From an uncultured Crocinitomix sp. (GTDB taxonomy: Bacteria > Bacteroidota > Bacteroidia > Flavobacteriales_D > Crocinitomicaceae): a stretch of DNA of 64,000 nucleotides. A model generated the notes under the pieces. The model worked only from the letters and a program-made list of their open reading frames with translations, made no database searches and had not been told where the DNA came from. Positions within the stretch are counted from its first letter, which is position 1, and each line of letters begins with the position of its first letter. Positions 42,563 through 50,999 of this stretch are shown piece after piece. The DNA is taken from contig CAKZON010000044.1 in assembly GCA_937136425.1 (NCBI GenBank), positions 32,063-96,062 of the forward strand. The letters are read 5' to 3'. A program made the position numbers and the translations under genes.

Positions 42563-43258
42563 CTAATTTTTAAAAAAATGCGCGTCAGCTGATATTCTAC
42601 TGCTAGAATCTAATTGTATGTTGCTGCTGTCCACTGATATGCGGTGTAGTTCTGCAAGGCTTTGATCTGTTAATGCAATGTTTAAATAAGCTAATTTGTC
42701 AATTCCATCTCTGCTATTTATGCGGTGTTTTGAGTTGTCATGAGACGCAATTGATAGTTCTTTCAATGATGCAAGATTCGTAAACAACTCTAGATTAGAC
42801 ATGCCATAAAGATGTGTTTTAAATGCAGGTTGCTCATCCAATTCCATTCCTATTGACGCGTCACGCGCAACGATTGATTTAACAGAGTTATATTGAATGA
42901 TAACTGAGCAACGCTCTCTCGTTCCCCAATAATTGGTATTGCTAGTTGGATCTTGTGTATAAGAATCTGAATACACAATTTGAAGCGTATCATTGTTAAT
43001 TTCATAGGTAATAGCCTCAAGTCCTCCTTTTTCTATTAGCAAATTATTAGCATCAGCAGGTTCTATATATAAATGGCTTCTATTGCCTCCAACTATATTA
43101 ACATGAGAAAAATCAAGCCCACTTATTTTTTCAAACCCTATAAAAGGGTCATTAAAGTCAAGTGTTTCATAATCTTGTTTTAATTCATATTTGGCATAAA
43201 AAAGACCGCCTACAATTAGTAGTAAAAGTCCCAGTAATAGTTTAATACTTGTTTTCAT
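42563..43258 (-). CDS. DUF2807-like membrane-anchored protein in the ABC/GntR operon
   Basis: The 231-residue protein has one N-terminal membrane helix (LLLGLLLLIVGGLFYAKY) and a beta-helical mature part with regularly spaced short strands: HVNIVGGNRSHLYIEPAD, IVARDASIGMELDEQP, NLELFTNLASLKELSIAS, DKLAYLNIALTDQSLAEL. Alternating polar/nonpolar repeats of this kind are typical of DUF2807 (head GIN) proteins, where each strand ends in N or D. It follows the GntR gene by ten bases as the last gene of the transporter operon. No transport or enzyme motif is seen; role unknown. Confidence 0.72.
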   Translation of the reverse strand: MKTSIKLLLGLLLLIVGGLFYAKYELKQDYETLDFNDPFIGFEKISGLDFSHVNIVGGNRSHLYIEPADANNLLIEKGGLEAITYEINNDTLQIVYSDSYTQDPTSNTNYWGTRERCSVIIQYNSVKSIVARDASIGMELDEQPAFKTHLYGMSNLELFTNLASLKELSIASHDNSKHRINSRDGIDKLAYLNIALTDQSLAELHRISVDSSNIQLDSSSRISADAHFFKN

Positions 43259-43268
43259 TGCTTCTTTT

Positions 43269-43628
43269 TTATTTCTTAAATTCTTTATATTTCTTTACAA
43301 TCAAATCAATGTCAATGTCTAATAATGACATGTTTTTAAATAAATTGGGTAATTCTTTTTCTAGAAATTTTGTCTTTCTAGTATGTTTGATTTTAATGGC
43401 TGCACCTTCAGATACAAAGTAACCTAAGCCGCGTTGAGTGTATATAATCCCTTCAGATTGTAAATGCTCGTAGGTACGTTGTATTGTGTTTGGATTTACT
43501 TCTAAATCTACTGCCAAGGATCGAATGCTCGGAATCTTTTCTTTTTCTGACAATAGACCGCCCACAATTTTTTCGCAAATACTTTCTGCAATTTGGAGGT
43601 ATATGGTTTGTTTTTGTTTGAATTCCAT
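43269..43628 (-). CDS. YtrA-type GntR transcriptional regulator
   Basis: The start is the ATG at 43628 (119 residues, MEFKQKQTIYLQ...), one base after the permease stop; a longer frame to 43658 would overlap the permease. The N-terminal winged helix is a GntR type (IYLQIAESICEKIVGGLLSEKEKIPSIRSLAVDLEVNPNTIQRTYEHLQSEGIIYTQRG), with the PSIRSLA..L.VNPNT motif of the YtrA subfamily and only a short C-terminal helix instead of an effector domain. YtrA proteins repress their own ABC-transporter operon; a matching inverted repeat lies at 45276-45297. Confidence 0.93.
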   Translation of the reverse strand: MEFKQKQTIYLQIAESICEKIVGGLLSEKEKIPSIRSLAVDLEVNPNTIQRTYEHLQSEGIIYTQRGLGYFVSEGAAIKIKHTRKTKFLEKELPNLFKNMSLLDIDIDLIVKKYKEFKK

Positions 43629-43629
43629 A

Positions 43630-44418
43630 TTATAGCTGCTTTTCCTTAATTCGGACAAAATAGGTCAATGACAACATTGCTATTAAGGGCACAAATGTAT
43701 AGGTAATTAATTGTTTTACCGTAATTGAAAAAGCTAGGTCATAACGTCCAACTGCCAAAGTAGGATCCGTGATTGATACAGGACCAAAAGGTGCCGAATT
43801 TCCAAATTGAACCAGACCATCAAATAAAATATTGGCGAATGCATAATCTAAAAAAAACACAACTATTAGTAGACCAAACATGATGAGCAAAGAAATGATC
43901 ATACTGTTTTTCTTAAAGTAATGCGAGCCCAATAAAATTCCTAGGGAAATTGCCGTACCTATTATAGTGGCGATAACAAACCCGTCAGAAGTAAATTCTG
44001 TGATCGATAAAACGCTCTCAGGTAAATTATATGCTGTTGTTAAACGACCAACCATCCAAATGTCTACCAATCGAAAAAGTAAACCAAATACCACATAGTA
44101 TAATGCAACAACCACCACATTGTTTAATAACCACTTCTCAAAAGCCGAGTTTGGCATTAATAAATAGGATATCCCTTTTGAATGATTGGTGAATTCATTT
44201 GCAACAATTCCCATATAAAGTACAGGACCAAACATTAATGCAAGAATCAAAAAGAATAATCGAATCTCTGTATAAAAACCAGGGGCAAATTCAATATTCA
44301 TAAAAAGTATCATAACTAATAGAATGATGAGGATGCTCCCAATCATTTTTATGCCTTTTTCAACGAATAATCTACGAAGTGAAAGTGAAAAACGTTTTAA
44401 ATTGAAAATTTCGTACAT
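43630..44418 (-). CDS. ABC-2 type permease
   Basis: The 262-residue protein has six hydrophobic segments (for example ILIILLVMILFMNI, FFLILALMFGPVLYMGIV, VVVALYYVVFGLLF, ATIIGTAISLGILLGSHY, SLLIMFGLLIVVFFLDYA, TFVPLIAMLSLTYF) and the VANEFTNHSKGISYLLMPNS loop, where a conserved acidic and Phe/Gly pair contacts the ATPase. It lies 62 bases after the ATPase gene in the same leftward operon. This pair forms an exporter of the YtrEF/BcrAB-like type. The substrate cannot be named; in YtrA systems it is often a cell-envelope-active compound or peptide. Confidence 0.88.
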   Translation of the reverse strand: MYEIFNLKRFSLSLRRLFVEKGIKMIGSILIILLVMILFMNIEFAPGFYTEIRLFFLILALMFGPVLYMGIVANEFTNHSKGISYLLMPNSAFEKWLLNNVVVVALYYVVFGLLFRLVDIWMVGRLTTAYNLPESVLSITEFTSDGFVIATIIGTAISLGILLGSHYFKKNSMIISLLIMFGLLIVVFFLDYAFANILFDGLVQFGNSAPFGPVSITDPTLAVGRYDLAFSITVKQLITYTFVPLIAMLSLTYFVRIKEKQL

Positions 44419-44480
44419 AATATGGCTTAGTTAAAAAGTGATGTAATAGATGTTGTGTTCATGATTGAAGTATTGAAGAG

Positions 44481-45260
44481 TTATTCCAAATTAATTGTTG
44501 TTTCCTCATCTAATACATTTTTTTCCATAACAGAATAGCCGCCAATTGTCTCGTCAACGGCAATTGTGGTTCCTTCTTCTGGTGGGTTGGTATAAAAGTT
44601 AAAGGATAATTTTTTAGATATTTCGTAAACACTAGCATCCAATACAATTTGTCCAGCATTTACAATGAGTATATGATCTAATATATGATCCAAATCTCTT
44701 ACTTGATGCGTTGAAATGATATAGATTTTATCATCATTCATAGTTTTTGCCATCAATTTTCTAAACTCACTTTTTGAAGGAATGTCCAAACCATTAGTAG
44801 GTTCATCCATAATTAAAACACTCGTATTGCAAGCGAGAGCGAAAGAAATAATGAACTTTTTTTGCTGTCCAAATGACAGTTTTGTTAGGTTTTTAGTTTC
44901 CGGAACATCCAATTCTTCCAAATAAGAAAGAAATTCTTCTCTTGAAAAATTAGGGTAAAAACTACCATATGTTTTTATATAGTTTTCGCGACTTATAGCT
45001 GGTATATAAACCTCTTCAGGGATTAGATAAATGTCACTCAAGAAAGAAGGTTTTCTTTTATGTGGTGTTTGATTATTGACATTTACTGTACCTGTAACGG
45101 GCCGATTAAGTCCTGTGATGTTTTTTAGCAAAGTTGATTTTCCTGCTCCATTTTTTCCAAATAGGCCATATATTTTGCCTGGAGACAGTTCTAAATTGAG
45201 ATCAACATAGAGCGGAAACTTTTTGTGATACGCAAAATTAAAGTTGTTAAACGCTATCAT
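44481..45260 (-). CDS. ABC transporter ATP-binding protein
   Basis: The 259-residue ATPase has Walker A GKNGAGKST (residues 35-43), a Q-loop around residue 80 (IPEEVY, so the usual Gln is replaced by Glu), the signature LSFGQQ (127-132), Walker B LIMDEP (148-153), D-loop GLD and the switch histidine H184 (STHQ). It energises the ABC-2 permease encoded next. It is the first gene of the operon, starting 33 bases after the -7 box, and reads on to permease, GntR and DUF2807 genes. Confidence 0.93.
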   Translation of the reverse strand: MIAFNNFNFAYHKKFPLYVDLNLELSPGKIYGLFGKNGAGKSTLLKNITGLNRPVTGTVNVNNQTPHKRKPSFLSDIYLIPEEVYIPAISRENYIKTYGSFYPNFSREEFLSYLEELDVPETKNLTKLSFGQQKKFIISFALACNTSVLIMDEPTNGLDIPSKSEFRKLMAKTMNDDKIYIISTHQVRDLDHILDHILIVNAGQIVLDASVYEISKKLSFNFYTNPPEEGTTIAVDETIGGYSVMEKNVLDEETTINLE

Positions 45261-45275
45261 TTTAAATTTGTTTAG

Positions 45276-45297
45276 GTGTATTAGTGAAATAGTACAC
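45276..45297. promoter_or_regulatory. Probable YtrA-family operator
   Basis: GTGTA at 45276-45280 and TACAC at 45293-45297 are separated by 12 bases. YtrA-type GntR proteins bind inverted repeats with these half-sites. It covers the transcription start predicted from the -7 box at 45300-45307, so binding would block the operon that encodes the GntR protein. Confidence 0.7.
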
Positions 45298-45299
45298 TA

Positions 45300-45307
45300 C
45301 AAATGTA
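45300..45307 (-). promoter_or_regulatory. -7 promoter box of the ABC/GntR operon
   Basis: On the - strand the sequence reads TACATTTG, an exact TAnnTTTG box, about 40 bases before the ATPase ATG at 45260. Confidence 0.7.
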
Positions 45308-45415
45308 TGGTATTTTTATTCGTAAAACCAAATAGGAATCAAATTATTTTTTGAAAAATGAAAAGTTTAGACATTAAAGCCTATGTTTTTCAGTGTTTTA
45401 CGAAGTGTGTAAATT

Positions 45416-46522
45416 TTAATGAACCTCAAAAATAAAAGGACGATAAAGCTTGATTAAGCGCTTTGTTGAGGTGTTTCTTTTTGAATAATTAGTGGATAAA
45501 TCAATCGAAAGTGAGTCAGAAAGGTTGTCCAAGCGGTTTTGGATATAATCAGGCTTAAGTATATAAGTTACGGCTTGCTTATCAGATAAATGTGCAGTAA
45601 TGATGCCTATTAAATTTCCTTTTTCATTAAAAAGTGGGGCGCCACTATGCCCAGCATTAGAAGGTAGTGAAACTTCAAAATAAATGGAGTCGGATTCAAA
45701 GCCCGTCTCCGAACTTACCACTCCTTGTGTATATACAATGTCTTTTTTCGTATAACCTAATGTAAACACTGCATCTCCTAATTCTGGAGCCTCCCTTACT
45801 ACTTCGTAAGGAACGGCTTCAAAGTTTAAAGCTGTTTTTATTGAACTTTTCAAAATTGCAAAATCTAATATTGAATCGCTATAAATAACTTCTGCTTCAA
45901 ACGTTAATCCAAGTTCTTTTTGTTGTAAATCAATGATTTTTTGTCCTTCAATTAGGTGCTTTGAGGTAAGAAAAAAACCGTCCTCTGATATTAAAAAGGC
46001 TGTGCCGTGCGGAGATTGATCAATAACCTGCATTGAGTCAATTAACAATATTTCTTCAGAATTTAACTGAGATGAATCTAAATACCCATCACCCTCAGTC
46101 TCAGTTACGAAATCCTGCATTACATCATCATTTTCTTCGGCATAACTGTCTTCTACATTATTTGCAAGTGGTTCATAAATGTTATTTTCAGCAGTTGAAC
46201 TATCATTCATTCCTCCCCACGGACTGATCATAAAAACTAATGCAATTGTTGCCGCTACTCCAATTGGTATTAAAAATTTTGGATGGAGTATTTTCGATCG
46301 TTTTTTGCCATACAAATCATTATGTATAGTTTGTAATTCTGTTTTGATTGCGCCATACTCTCCTCCATCATAAATGTCAGCTGAAAATTGTTGGTATTCG
46401 TTGAGCTCATTTCTTAGTGATTCAGAATGTGCTAACCTTTCTTCAAAGGCATCTTTTTCTCCAGCATCCATTTCTCCACTCAGATAGCGGTCAAACAATG
46501 CGATATGTTGCCGTTCTTCCAT
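45416..46522 (-). CDS. Anti-sigma/trypsin-like protease fusion, membrane-bound
   Basis: The 368-residue protein joins a cytoplasmic anti-sigma-like part (residues 1-80: LFDRYLSGEMDAGEKDAFEERLAHSES...), a membrane helix at about 83-100 (FLIPIGVAATIALVFMIS), an acidic linker, and a periplasmic trypsin-like domain (about 165-345). The catalytic triad is visible: H189 (TSKHLI), D220 (DSILDFAIL) and S293 (GHSGAPLF, a variant of GNSGGP). It overlaps the stop of the ECF sigma gene by one base. Serine proteases on the periplasmic side of anti-sigma factors are known for regulated proteolysis; here the two are one polypeptide, which suggests self-regulated or signal-gated release of the sigma factor. 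A combined role is inferred. Confidence 0.85.
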   Translation of the reverse strand: MEERQHIALFDRYLSGEMDAGEKDAFEERLAHSESLRNELNEYQQFSADIYDGGEYGAIKTELQTIHNDLYGKKRSKILHPKFLIPIGVAATIALVFMISPWGGMNDSSTAENNIYEPLANNVEDSYAEENDDVMQDFVTETEGDGYLDSSQLNSEEILLIDSMQVIDQSPHGTAFLISEDGFFLTSKHLIEGQKIIDLQQKELGLTFEAEVIYSDSILDFAILKSSIKTALNFEAVPYEVVREAPELGDAVFTLGYTKKDIVYTQGVVSSETGFESDSIYFEVSLPSNAGHSGAPLFNEKGNLIGIITAHLSDKQAVTYILKPDYIQNRLDNLSDSLSIDLSTNYSKRNTSTKRLIKLYRPFIFEVH

Positions 46523-47088
46523 TAGCTTTGTTTAGGAGTGCCCAATACCATTTTTTTTAGCCGCATAAAACACTTGTATTTTTGATTTTTAGCATTGTTA
46601 GCATTTGTGTAATGTAGCATTTCAGCAATTCGCTTCATTGGTGTTTTTAAAAAATAAAACTGCGTAATAATTGTGCTACAAGGTTCCCCCAAGGCTTTAA
46701 TGCATGCTTGCATGTGCTTTACTTTTGATAGGCGTACTGTGTCATCTTCATTAACAGGATCATCATATTCACTTTCAGTAGCTAGTTCTTTGGCGTCAAT
46801 TTTATGCACGGCTAATTGTTTTAACCATAAATTTTTTCCTACGCTAAACAAATAAGTACTCACTTTAGCAGTCAGTTCAAAGTTTTTATCTGCAGTTTTT
46901 TTTATCAGTACATATAATGCATCCTGAAAAATGTCCTGCGCTTCAGTTTTTGAACCACTATTATTTAGAATATATTTTTCTACCATTGGATATGCATCTT
47001 TATAGACGGAGGTCAGTGTATTCCGATCTCTAGCACGAATTCGGTCAACAATTCCAGTTGTTATTTCTTGGTCTATGGTCACAAGCAC
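46522..47088 (-). CDS. ECF RNA polymerase sigma factor
   Basis: The 188-residue protein has region 2 (VDRIRARDRNTLTSVYKDAYPMVEKYILNNSGSKTEAQDIFQDALYVLIKK, then TYLFSVGKNLWLKQL) and region 4 (MQACIKALGEPCSTIITQFYFLKTPMKRIAEMLHYTNANNAKNQKYKCF), typical of Bacteroidota ECF sigma factors. The ATG at 47088 is preceded by only 116 bases to the divergent DUF4349 gene. It shares a one-base overlap with the anti-sigma/protease gene and forms a regulatory pair with it. Confidence 0.93.
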   Translation of the reverse strand: MLVTIDQEITTGIVDRIRARDRNTLTSVYKDAYPMVEKYILNNSGSKTEAQDIFQDALYVLIKKTADKNFELTAKVSTYLFSVGKNLWLKQLAVHKIDAKELATESEYDDPVNEDDTVRLSKVKHMQACIKALGEPCSTIITQFYFLKTPMKRIAEMLHYTNANNAKNQKYKCFMRLKKMVLGTPKQS

Positions 47089-47115
47089 TAATAGTATATA
47101 TCCTTAAAAAATTAA

Positions 47116-47160
47116 AAGGTCACCCAAATTAAAAAAAAAAAGATTAAAGCAGGTGACCTT
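47116..47160. promoter_or_regulatory. Inverted repeat flanking an A-tract in the divergent promoter region
   Basis: AAGGTCACC at 47116-47124 and GGTGACCTT at 47152-47160 form a perfect 9-bp inverted repeat with a 27-base spacer that contains 11 consecutive A. It lies between the ECF sigma gene (leftward) and DUF4349 gene (rightward) and may bind a regulator of both. Confidence 0.55.
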
Positions 47161-47204
47161 CAAGTCAATTCCAGGATAAATCAACAAATAAAAAAATCAA
47201 TCAT

Positions 47205-48077
47205 ATGAAATTGAACAGGAAAATAGTACCCAGCTTGGTGATCGCAACATTGCTTTTTACTTCGTGCGGCGGAGGAATGTCTGAAAGTGATATGAATGCA
47301 TATGCAGAGGAATTGTCATTTGGCGCAGAAGATAGTTATGTATCTCAGGAACTAAATTACCAATCGGATAGTAATAACTTGGCTCCAAGCGGCGACGGAG
47401 CGAATAATGACTTGGAAGATCAAATGGCGTTAGATCGTAAATTAATTAAAAATGCGTCTCTAAGTTTTGAAACGGATAGTATAGATGCCCGCAAAAGTAT
47501 TGTCAAAAAAGCCGTGAAAGCATTTAAAGCCTATGTGGAACATGAAGAACAATACAGCACGTCTTATCAAGAAACAGTAACCACAACTATTCGTGTCCCG
47601 GCAAACAATTTTGATCCGTTTATGGATGCAATTACTATGGGTGTTGGCAGTTTTGATTCTAAAACTATTGAGGTAGATGATGTTACGGAGGAATTTGTAG
47701 ACGTGGAGGCAAGAATCAATACTAAAAAAGAATTGAAAATAAGATTTATTGCCTTATTGGACAAAGCAGAAACGATTGCCAAAATTATGGAGGTTGAACG
47801 CGAGATAAATGCGTTGCAAGCCGAAATAGAATCGTATGAAGGTAGACTCAAATATCTTTCTGGTAGCGTAAAATATGCGACTATTAATCTAACCTATTAT
47901 CGCACAATTCATGTGCCAGTTGAGTTTGATAATAAATTCGAAAGTGCTTTTTACAATGGATGGCAAGGAACAGTTTGGTTTTTCGTTGGCCTCGTTAGCA
48001 TTTGGCCCCTTTTAGTTTTAATCACAGTTATCCTATTAATTCTAAAAATTAAGCTAAGCAAAAATAAAAGCAAATAG
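47205..48077 (+). CDS. DUF4349 lipoprotein
   Basis: The 290-residue protein has a lipoprotein signal (VIATLLFTSC, lipidated cysteine at about residue 21), a low-complexity acidic stretch, and a DUF4349 domain: LIKNASLSFETDSIDARKSIV, TTIRVPANNFDPFMDAI, and a coiled-coil helix ending in YLSGSVKYATINLTYY. A C-terminal membrane helix (LVSIWPLLVLITVILLILKI) places it in the inner or outer membrane. DUF4349 proteins are found in many bacteria but have no agreed function. It lies divergently from the ECF sigma/protease operon and is followed 61 bases later by a VWA lipoprotein. Confidence 0.87.
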   Translation: MKLNRKIVPSLVIATLLFTSCGGGMSESDMNAYAEELSFGAEDSYVSQELNYQSDSNNLAPSGDGANNDLEDQMALDRKLIKNASLSFETDSIDARKSIVKKAVKAFKAYVEHEEQYSTSYQETVTTTIRVPANNFDPFMDAITMGVGSFDSKTIEVDDVTEEFVDVEARINTKKELKIRFIALLDKAETIAKIMEVEREINALQAEIESYEGRLKYLSGSVKYATINLTYYRTIHVPVEFDNKFESAFYNGWQGTVWFFVGLVSIWPLLVLITVILLILKIKLSKNKSK

Positions 48078-48138
48078 CTCAAATCAGCCCAGAAATTTGA
48101 GACAATCAACCAAAATTAAAACATTAAAATCTAAAAAA

Positions 48139-49731
48139 ATGAAAACCAAAAAAATTATAATATCAACCTATATCTTAGGCTTATTCGTAATTGCATCTTG
48201 TCATTCTAACCAGGCAGATATTAATGTAGAGTCAAATGAAGATCACATAATATATGATATGGTAACCGAAACGGATGACGATTATTATGAAGAGGGGGAG
48301 GCAAGTGAAATTATGATGATAGAAGAACCAATGTCAGAGAATTTTAATACTGAAGAGTACGATTATATGGCAGAAAATGATTTTCTCTCACCAACAGTTA
48401 ATCCGCTTTCAACTTTTGCGATAGACGTAGATAATGCGAGCTATACAAATGTGCGCCGCATGCTAAATCAAGGTCAACAACCTCCTGTAGATGCTATTAG
48501 GACTGAGGAATTTATAAATTACTTTGATTATGATTACCCAACTCCTTCTGAAAAGGATATTTTTTCGGTGTATACTGAAATGGGAGAGTGCCCTTGGAAT
48601 TCTGATCATCAATTGATGCATGTAGGATTAAAAGGCTATACGGTGCCAATTGAGGAGTTACCTCCTTCTAACTTGGTTTTTTTATTGGACGTTTCTGGTT
48701 CAATGGAGGATCAAAATAAATTACCATTACTTAAAAAATCCTTCAAATTAATGGTGAATAGGTTAAACACGAAAGACAAAGTTTCAATCGTAACATATGC
48801 TGGGGATGAACGCCTCGTACTTGAGTCAACTTCATGTGAAAATAAAAGCGAAATAATTGCGGCTATTGATAATTTATCTTCTGGAGGGTCTACCAATGGG
48901 GAGGGCGGAATTGAAATGGCGTATAATCAAGCCATGGAAAATTTTATCCAAAACGGAAACAATAGAATCATTTTAGCAACTGACGGTGATTTTAACATTG
49001 GAAGATCATCTGGTGGAGAACTTACTAGATTGATTGAGGAAAAACGTGATTTAGGTGTTTACTTAACCATTTTAGGTTTCGGAATGGGGAATTATAAAGA
49101 TTCTAAAATGGAGAGCTTGGCAGATCATGGTAATGGAAATTACTTTTACATTGATGACATTGGAGAGAGCAATAATGTATTGGTTGATAACCTAGCAGGT
49201 ATTTTGTTTACTATTGCAAAAGATGTGAAAATTCAAGTAGAGTTTAATCCTAATTTTGTTTCTGAGTATCGTTTAATTGGTTATGAAAATAGATTAATGA
49301 ATGCTGAGGATTTTGCGGATGATAAAAAAGATGCAGGCGAACTTGGAGCAGGACATACTGTAACTGCTATTTATGAAATTGTTCCAGGAACAGCTAAAGC
49401 GAATGATTTAAAATATCAGCAGCAAATAAATAATAATTCAGCAGAGTTTGCAACGGTTAAATTGCGTTATAAAAAACCAGATGAAGATCAAAGTAAACTA
49501 ATTGAATTAACCGTTCAAAATTCAACAAAGTCATTGAATGAAAATTCAAAGGAGTTTCGTTTTTCAGCAGCAGTTGCTGCCTTCTCATTAATCCTTCGTA
49601 AATCAAAATATATCAACGATTATTCACTCGAAGAGGTCATGATATTGGCAAAATCGACAATTAGCTTAGATGATATGCGTAAAATTGGATTTTTAAATTT
49701 GGTTGAGAAAGCTATGCTAATTGCCAGTTAG
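48139..49731 (+). CDS. VWA-domain lipoprotein, YfbK-like
   Basis: The start is the ATG at 48139 (530 residues), giving the lipoprotein signal MKTKKIIISTYILGLFVIASC; the earlier ATG at 48097 would not. An acidic region is followed by a segment ending in PLSTFAIDVDNASYTNVRRMLNQGQQPP, the VWA_YfbK N-terminal domain, and then a von Willebrand A domain with the metal-binding site DVSGSM (about residue 184) and TDGDFN (about 278). The C-terminal part (LKYQQQINNNSAEFATVKLRYKKPDE) matches the DUF3520 end of YfbK. Likely a surface adhesion or Mg2+-binding protein; exact partner unknown. It probably shares a transcript with the DUF4349 gene. Confidence 0.92.
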   Translation: MKTKKIIISTYILGLFVIASCHSNQADINVESNEDHIIYDMVTETDDDYYEEGEASEIMMIEEPMSENFNTEEYDYMAENDFLSPTVNPLSTFAIDVDNASYTNVRRMLNQGQQPPVDAIRTEEFINYFDYDYPTPSEKDIFSVYTEMGECPWNSDHQLMHVGLKGYTVPIEELPPSNLVFLLDVSGSMEDQNKLPLLKKSFKLMVNRLNTKDKVSIVTYAGDERLVLESTSCENKSEIIAAIDNLSSGGSTNGEGGIEMAYNQAMENFIQNGNNRIILATDGDFNIGRSSGGELTRLIEEKRDLGVYLTILGFGMGNYKDSKMESLADHGNGNYFYIDDIGESNNVLVDNLAGILFTIAKDVKIQVEFNPNFVSEYRLIGYENRLMNAEDFADDKKDAGELGAGHTVTAIYEIVPGTAKANDLKYQQQINNNSAEFATVKLRYKKPDEDQSKLIELTVQNSTKSLNENSKEFRFSAAVAAFSLILRKSKYINDYSLEEVMILAKSTISLDDMRKIGFLNLVEKAMLIAS

Positions 49732-49747
49732 CATGGGTTTGGAGTTC

Positions 49748-49782
49748 AAATTGCGCAACTCTTTCCTGTAGTTGCGTAATTT
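49748..49782 (+). terminator. Hairpin after the VWA gene
   Basis: AAATTGCGCAAC at 49748-49759 pairs with GTTGCGTAATTT at 49771-49782 (one mismatch in 12). The T-run is short (TTTGGATTC), so it is a weak terminator or a stabilising 3' hairpin. Confidence 0.5.
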
Positions 49783-49819
49783 GGATTCATTATCAGTTTT
49801 ATTTCACATTTATAAATGT

Positions 49820-49827
49820 TAACTTTG
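49820..49827 (+). promoter_or_regulatory. -7 promoter box of queA
   Basis: TAACTTTG matches TAnnTTTG, about 27 bases before the queA ATG. Confidence 0.65.
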
Positions 49828-49853
49828 TCCTCTTAAAAATTTAGACATACTGT

Positions 49854-50909
49854 ATGAAGTTATCAGCATTCAATTTTGAATTACCAGAAGATCTAATTGC
49901 AAAGCATCCGAATCCGAATCGTGATGAGTCGCGATTAATGGTATTGAACCGTGAAAAGCAAACAATCGAACACAAACTATTTAAAGATGTGTTGGAGTAT
50001 TTTGATGAAGGTGATGTTTTGATAATGAATAACACCAAAGTTTTTCCAGCACGTTTGTATGGAAATAAAGAAAAAACTGGTGCAAGAATTGAAGTTTTCT
50101 TGTTAAGAGAATTAAACCGTGAAAGTCTTTTGTGGGACGTATTGGTTGATCCAGCAAGAAAAATCCGTATTGGTAACAAGCTTTATTTTACTGATGATGA
50201 TTCATTAGTGGCAGAAGTAATTGATAATACAACATCAAGAGGACGTACTATTCGTTTCTTGTTTGACGGTTCTTACGAAGAATTCAAACAAAAAATTACT
50301 GAACTTGGTGAAACTCCAATTCCTCCATATATTAAGGGAATGCGTGATGTGGTTCCTGAAGATGAGGAAAGATATCAAACAATTTATGCGAAAAATGAAG
50401 GAGCAGTTGCTGCACCAACAGCTGGATTGCACTTTAGCCGCGAATTATTAAAACGCCTAGAAATTAAAGGTGTTGAGTTTGCAGAGCTTACACTTCACGT
50501 TGGTTTAGGAACTTTCCGTACCGTTGACGTTGAAGATTTAACGAAGCATAAAATGGATTCTGAACAAGCCGAAATCACGCAAGAAGTTGCGGATATGGTA
50601 AATGACGGAAAAAGAAATAAAAAACGTATTTGTGCTGTAGGAACAACAAGTATGAGAGCAATTGAATCAAGTGTATCTACAGATGGTTATTTAAAACCAT
50701 TTGGCGGATGGACAAACAAATTCATCTTTCCTCCATATGAGTTTTCTATTGCAAACTGCATGATTACAAACTTCCACACGCCACAATCTACATTAATGAT
50801 GATGGTTGCTGCGTTTTCTGATTTGGACTTTGTAAAAAGAGCCTATGAAGAAGCTGTAAAAGAAAAATATCAATTCTATTCTTACGGTGATGCAATGCTT
50901 ATCATCTAA
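49854..50909 (+). CDS. queA: tRNA preQ1(34) S-adenosylmethionine ribosyltransferase-isomerase QueA
   Basis: The 351-residue protein matches QueA throughout: the N-terminal [18 protein letters not shown], the [13 protein letters not shown] segment, IPPYIKG, and the conserved [13 protein letters not shown] block, ending with [14 protein letters not shown]. QueA transfers and isomerises the ribosyl group of SAM onto preQ1-modified tRNA to give epoxyqueuosine, a step of queuosine synthesis. It has its own -7 box at 49820-49827 and a strong terminator behind it. Cytoplasmic, housekeeping. Confidence 0.95.
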   Translation: MKLSAFNFELPEDLIAKHPNPNRDESRLMVLNREKQTIEHKLFKDVLEYFDEGDVLIMNNTKVFPARLYGNKEKTGARIEVFLLRELNRESLLWDVLVDPARKIRIGNKLYFTDDDSLVAEVIDNTTSRGRTIRFLFDGSYEEFKQKITELGETPIPPYIKGMRDVVPEDEERYQTIYAKNEGAVAAPTAGLHFSRELLKRLEIKGVEFAELTLHVGLGTFRTVDVEDLTKHKMDSEQAEITQEVADMVNDGKRNKKRICAVGTTSMRAIESSVSTDGYLKPFGGWTNKFIFPPYEFSIANCMITNFHTPQSTLMMMVAAFSDLDFVKRAYEEAVKEKYQFYSYGDAMLII

Positions 50910-50933
50910 TAATCAGGAATTTTAACTAATTTT

Positions 50934-50985
50934 AAACCGCCGAAGTAAGTCGATTCGTTTGAATCTCTAACTCGGCGGTTTTTTT
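50934..50985 (+). terminator. Intrinsic terminator after queA
   Basis: AAACCGCCGA at 50934-50943 pairs perfectly with TCGGCGGTTT at 50972-50981 around a 28-base loop, and is followed by T5. Confidence 0.88.
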
Positions 50986-50999
50986 ATAGATAATCCCAA

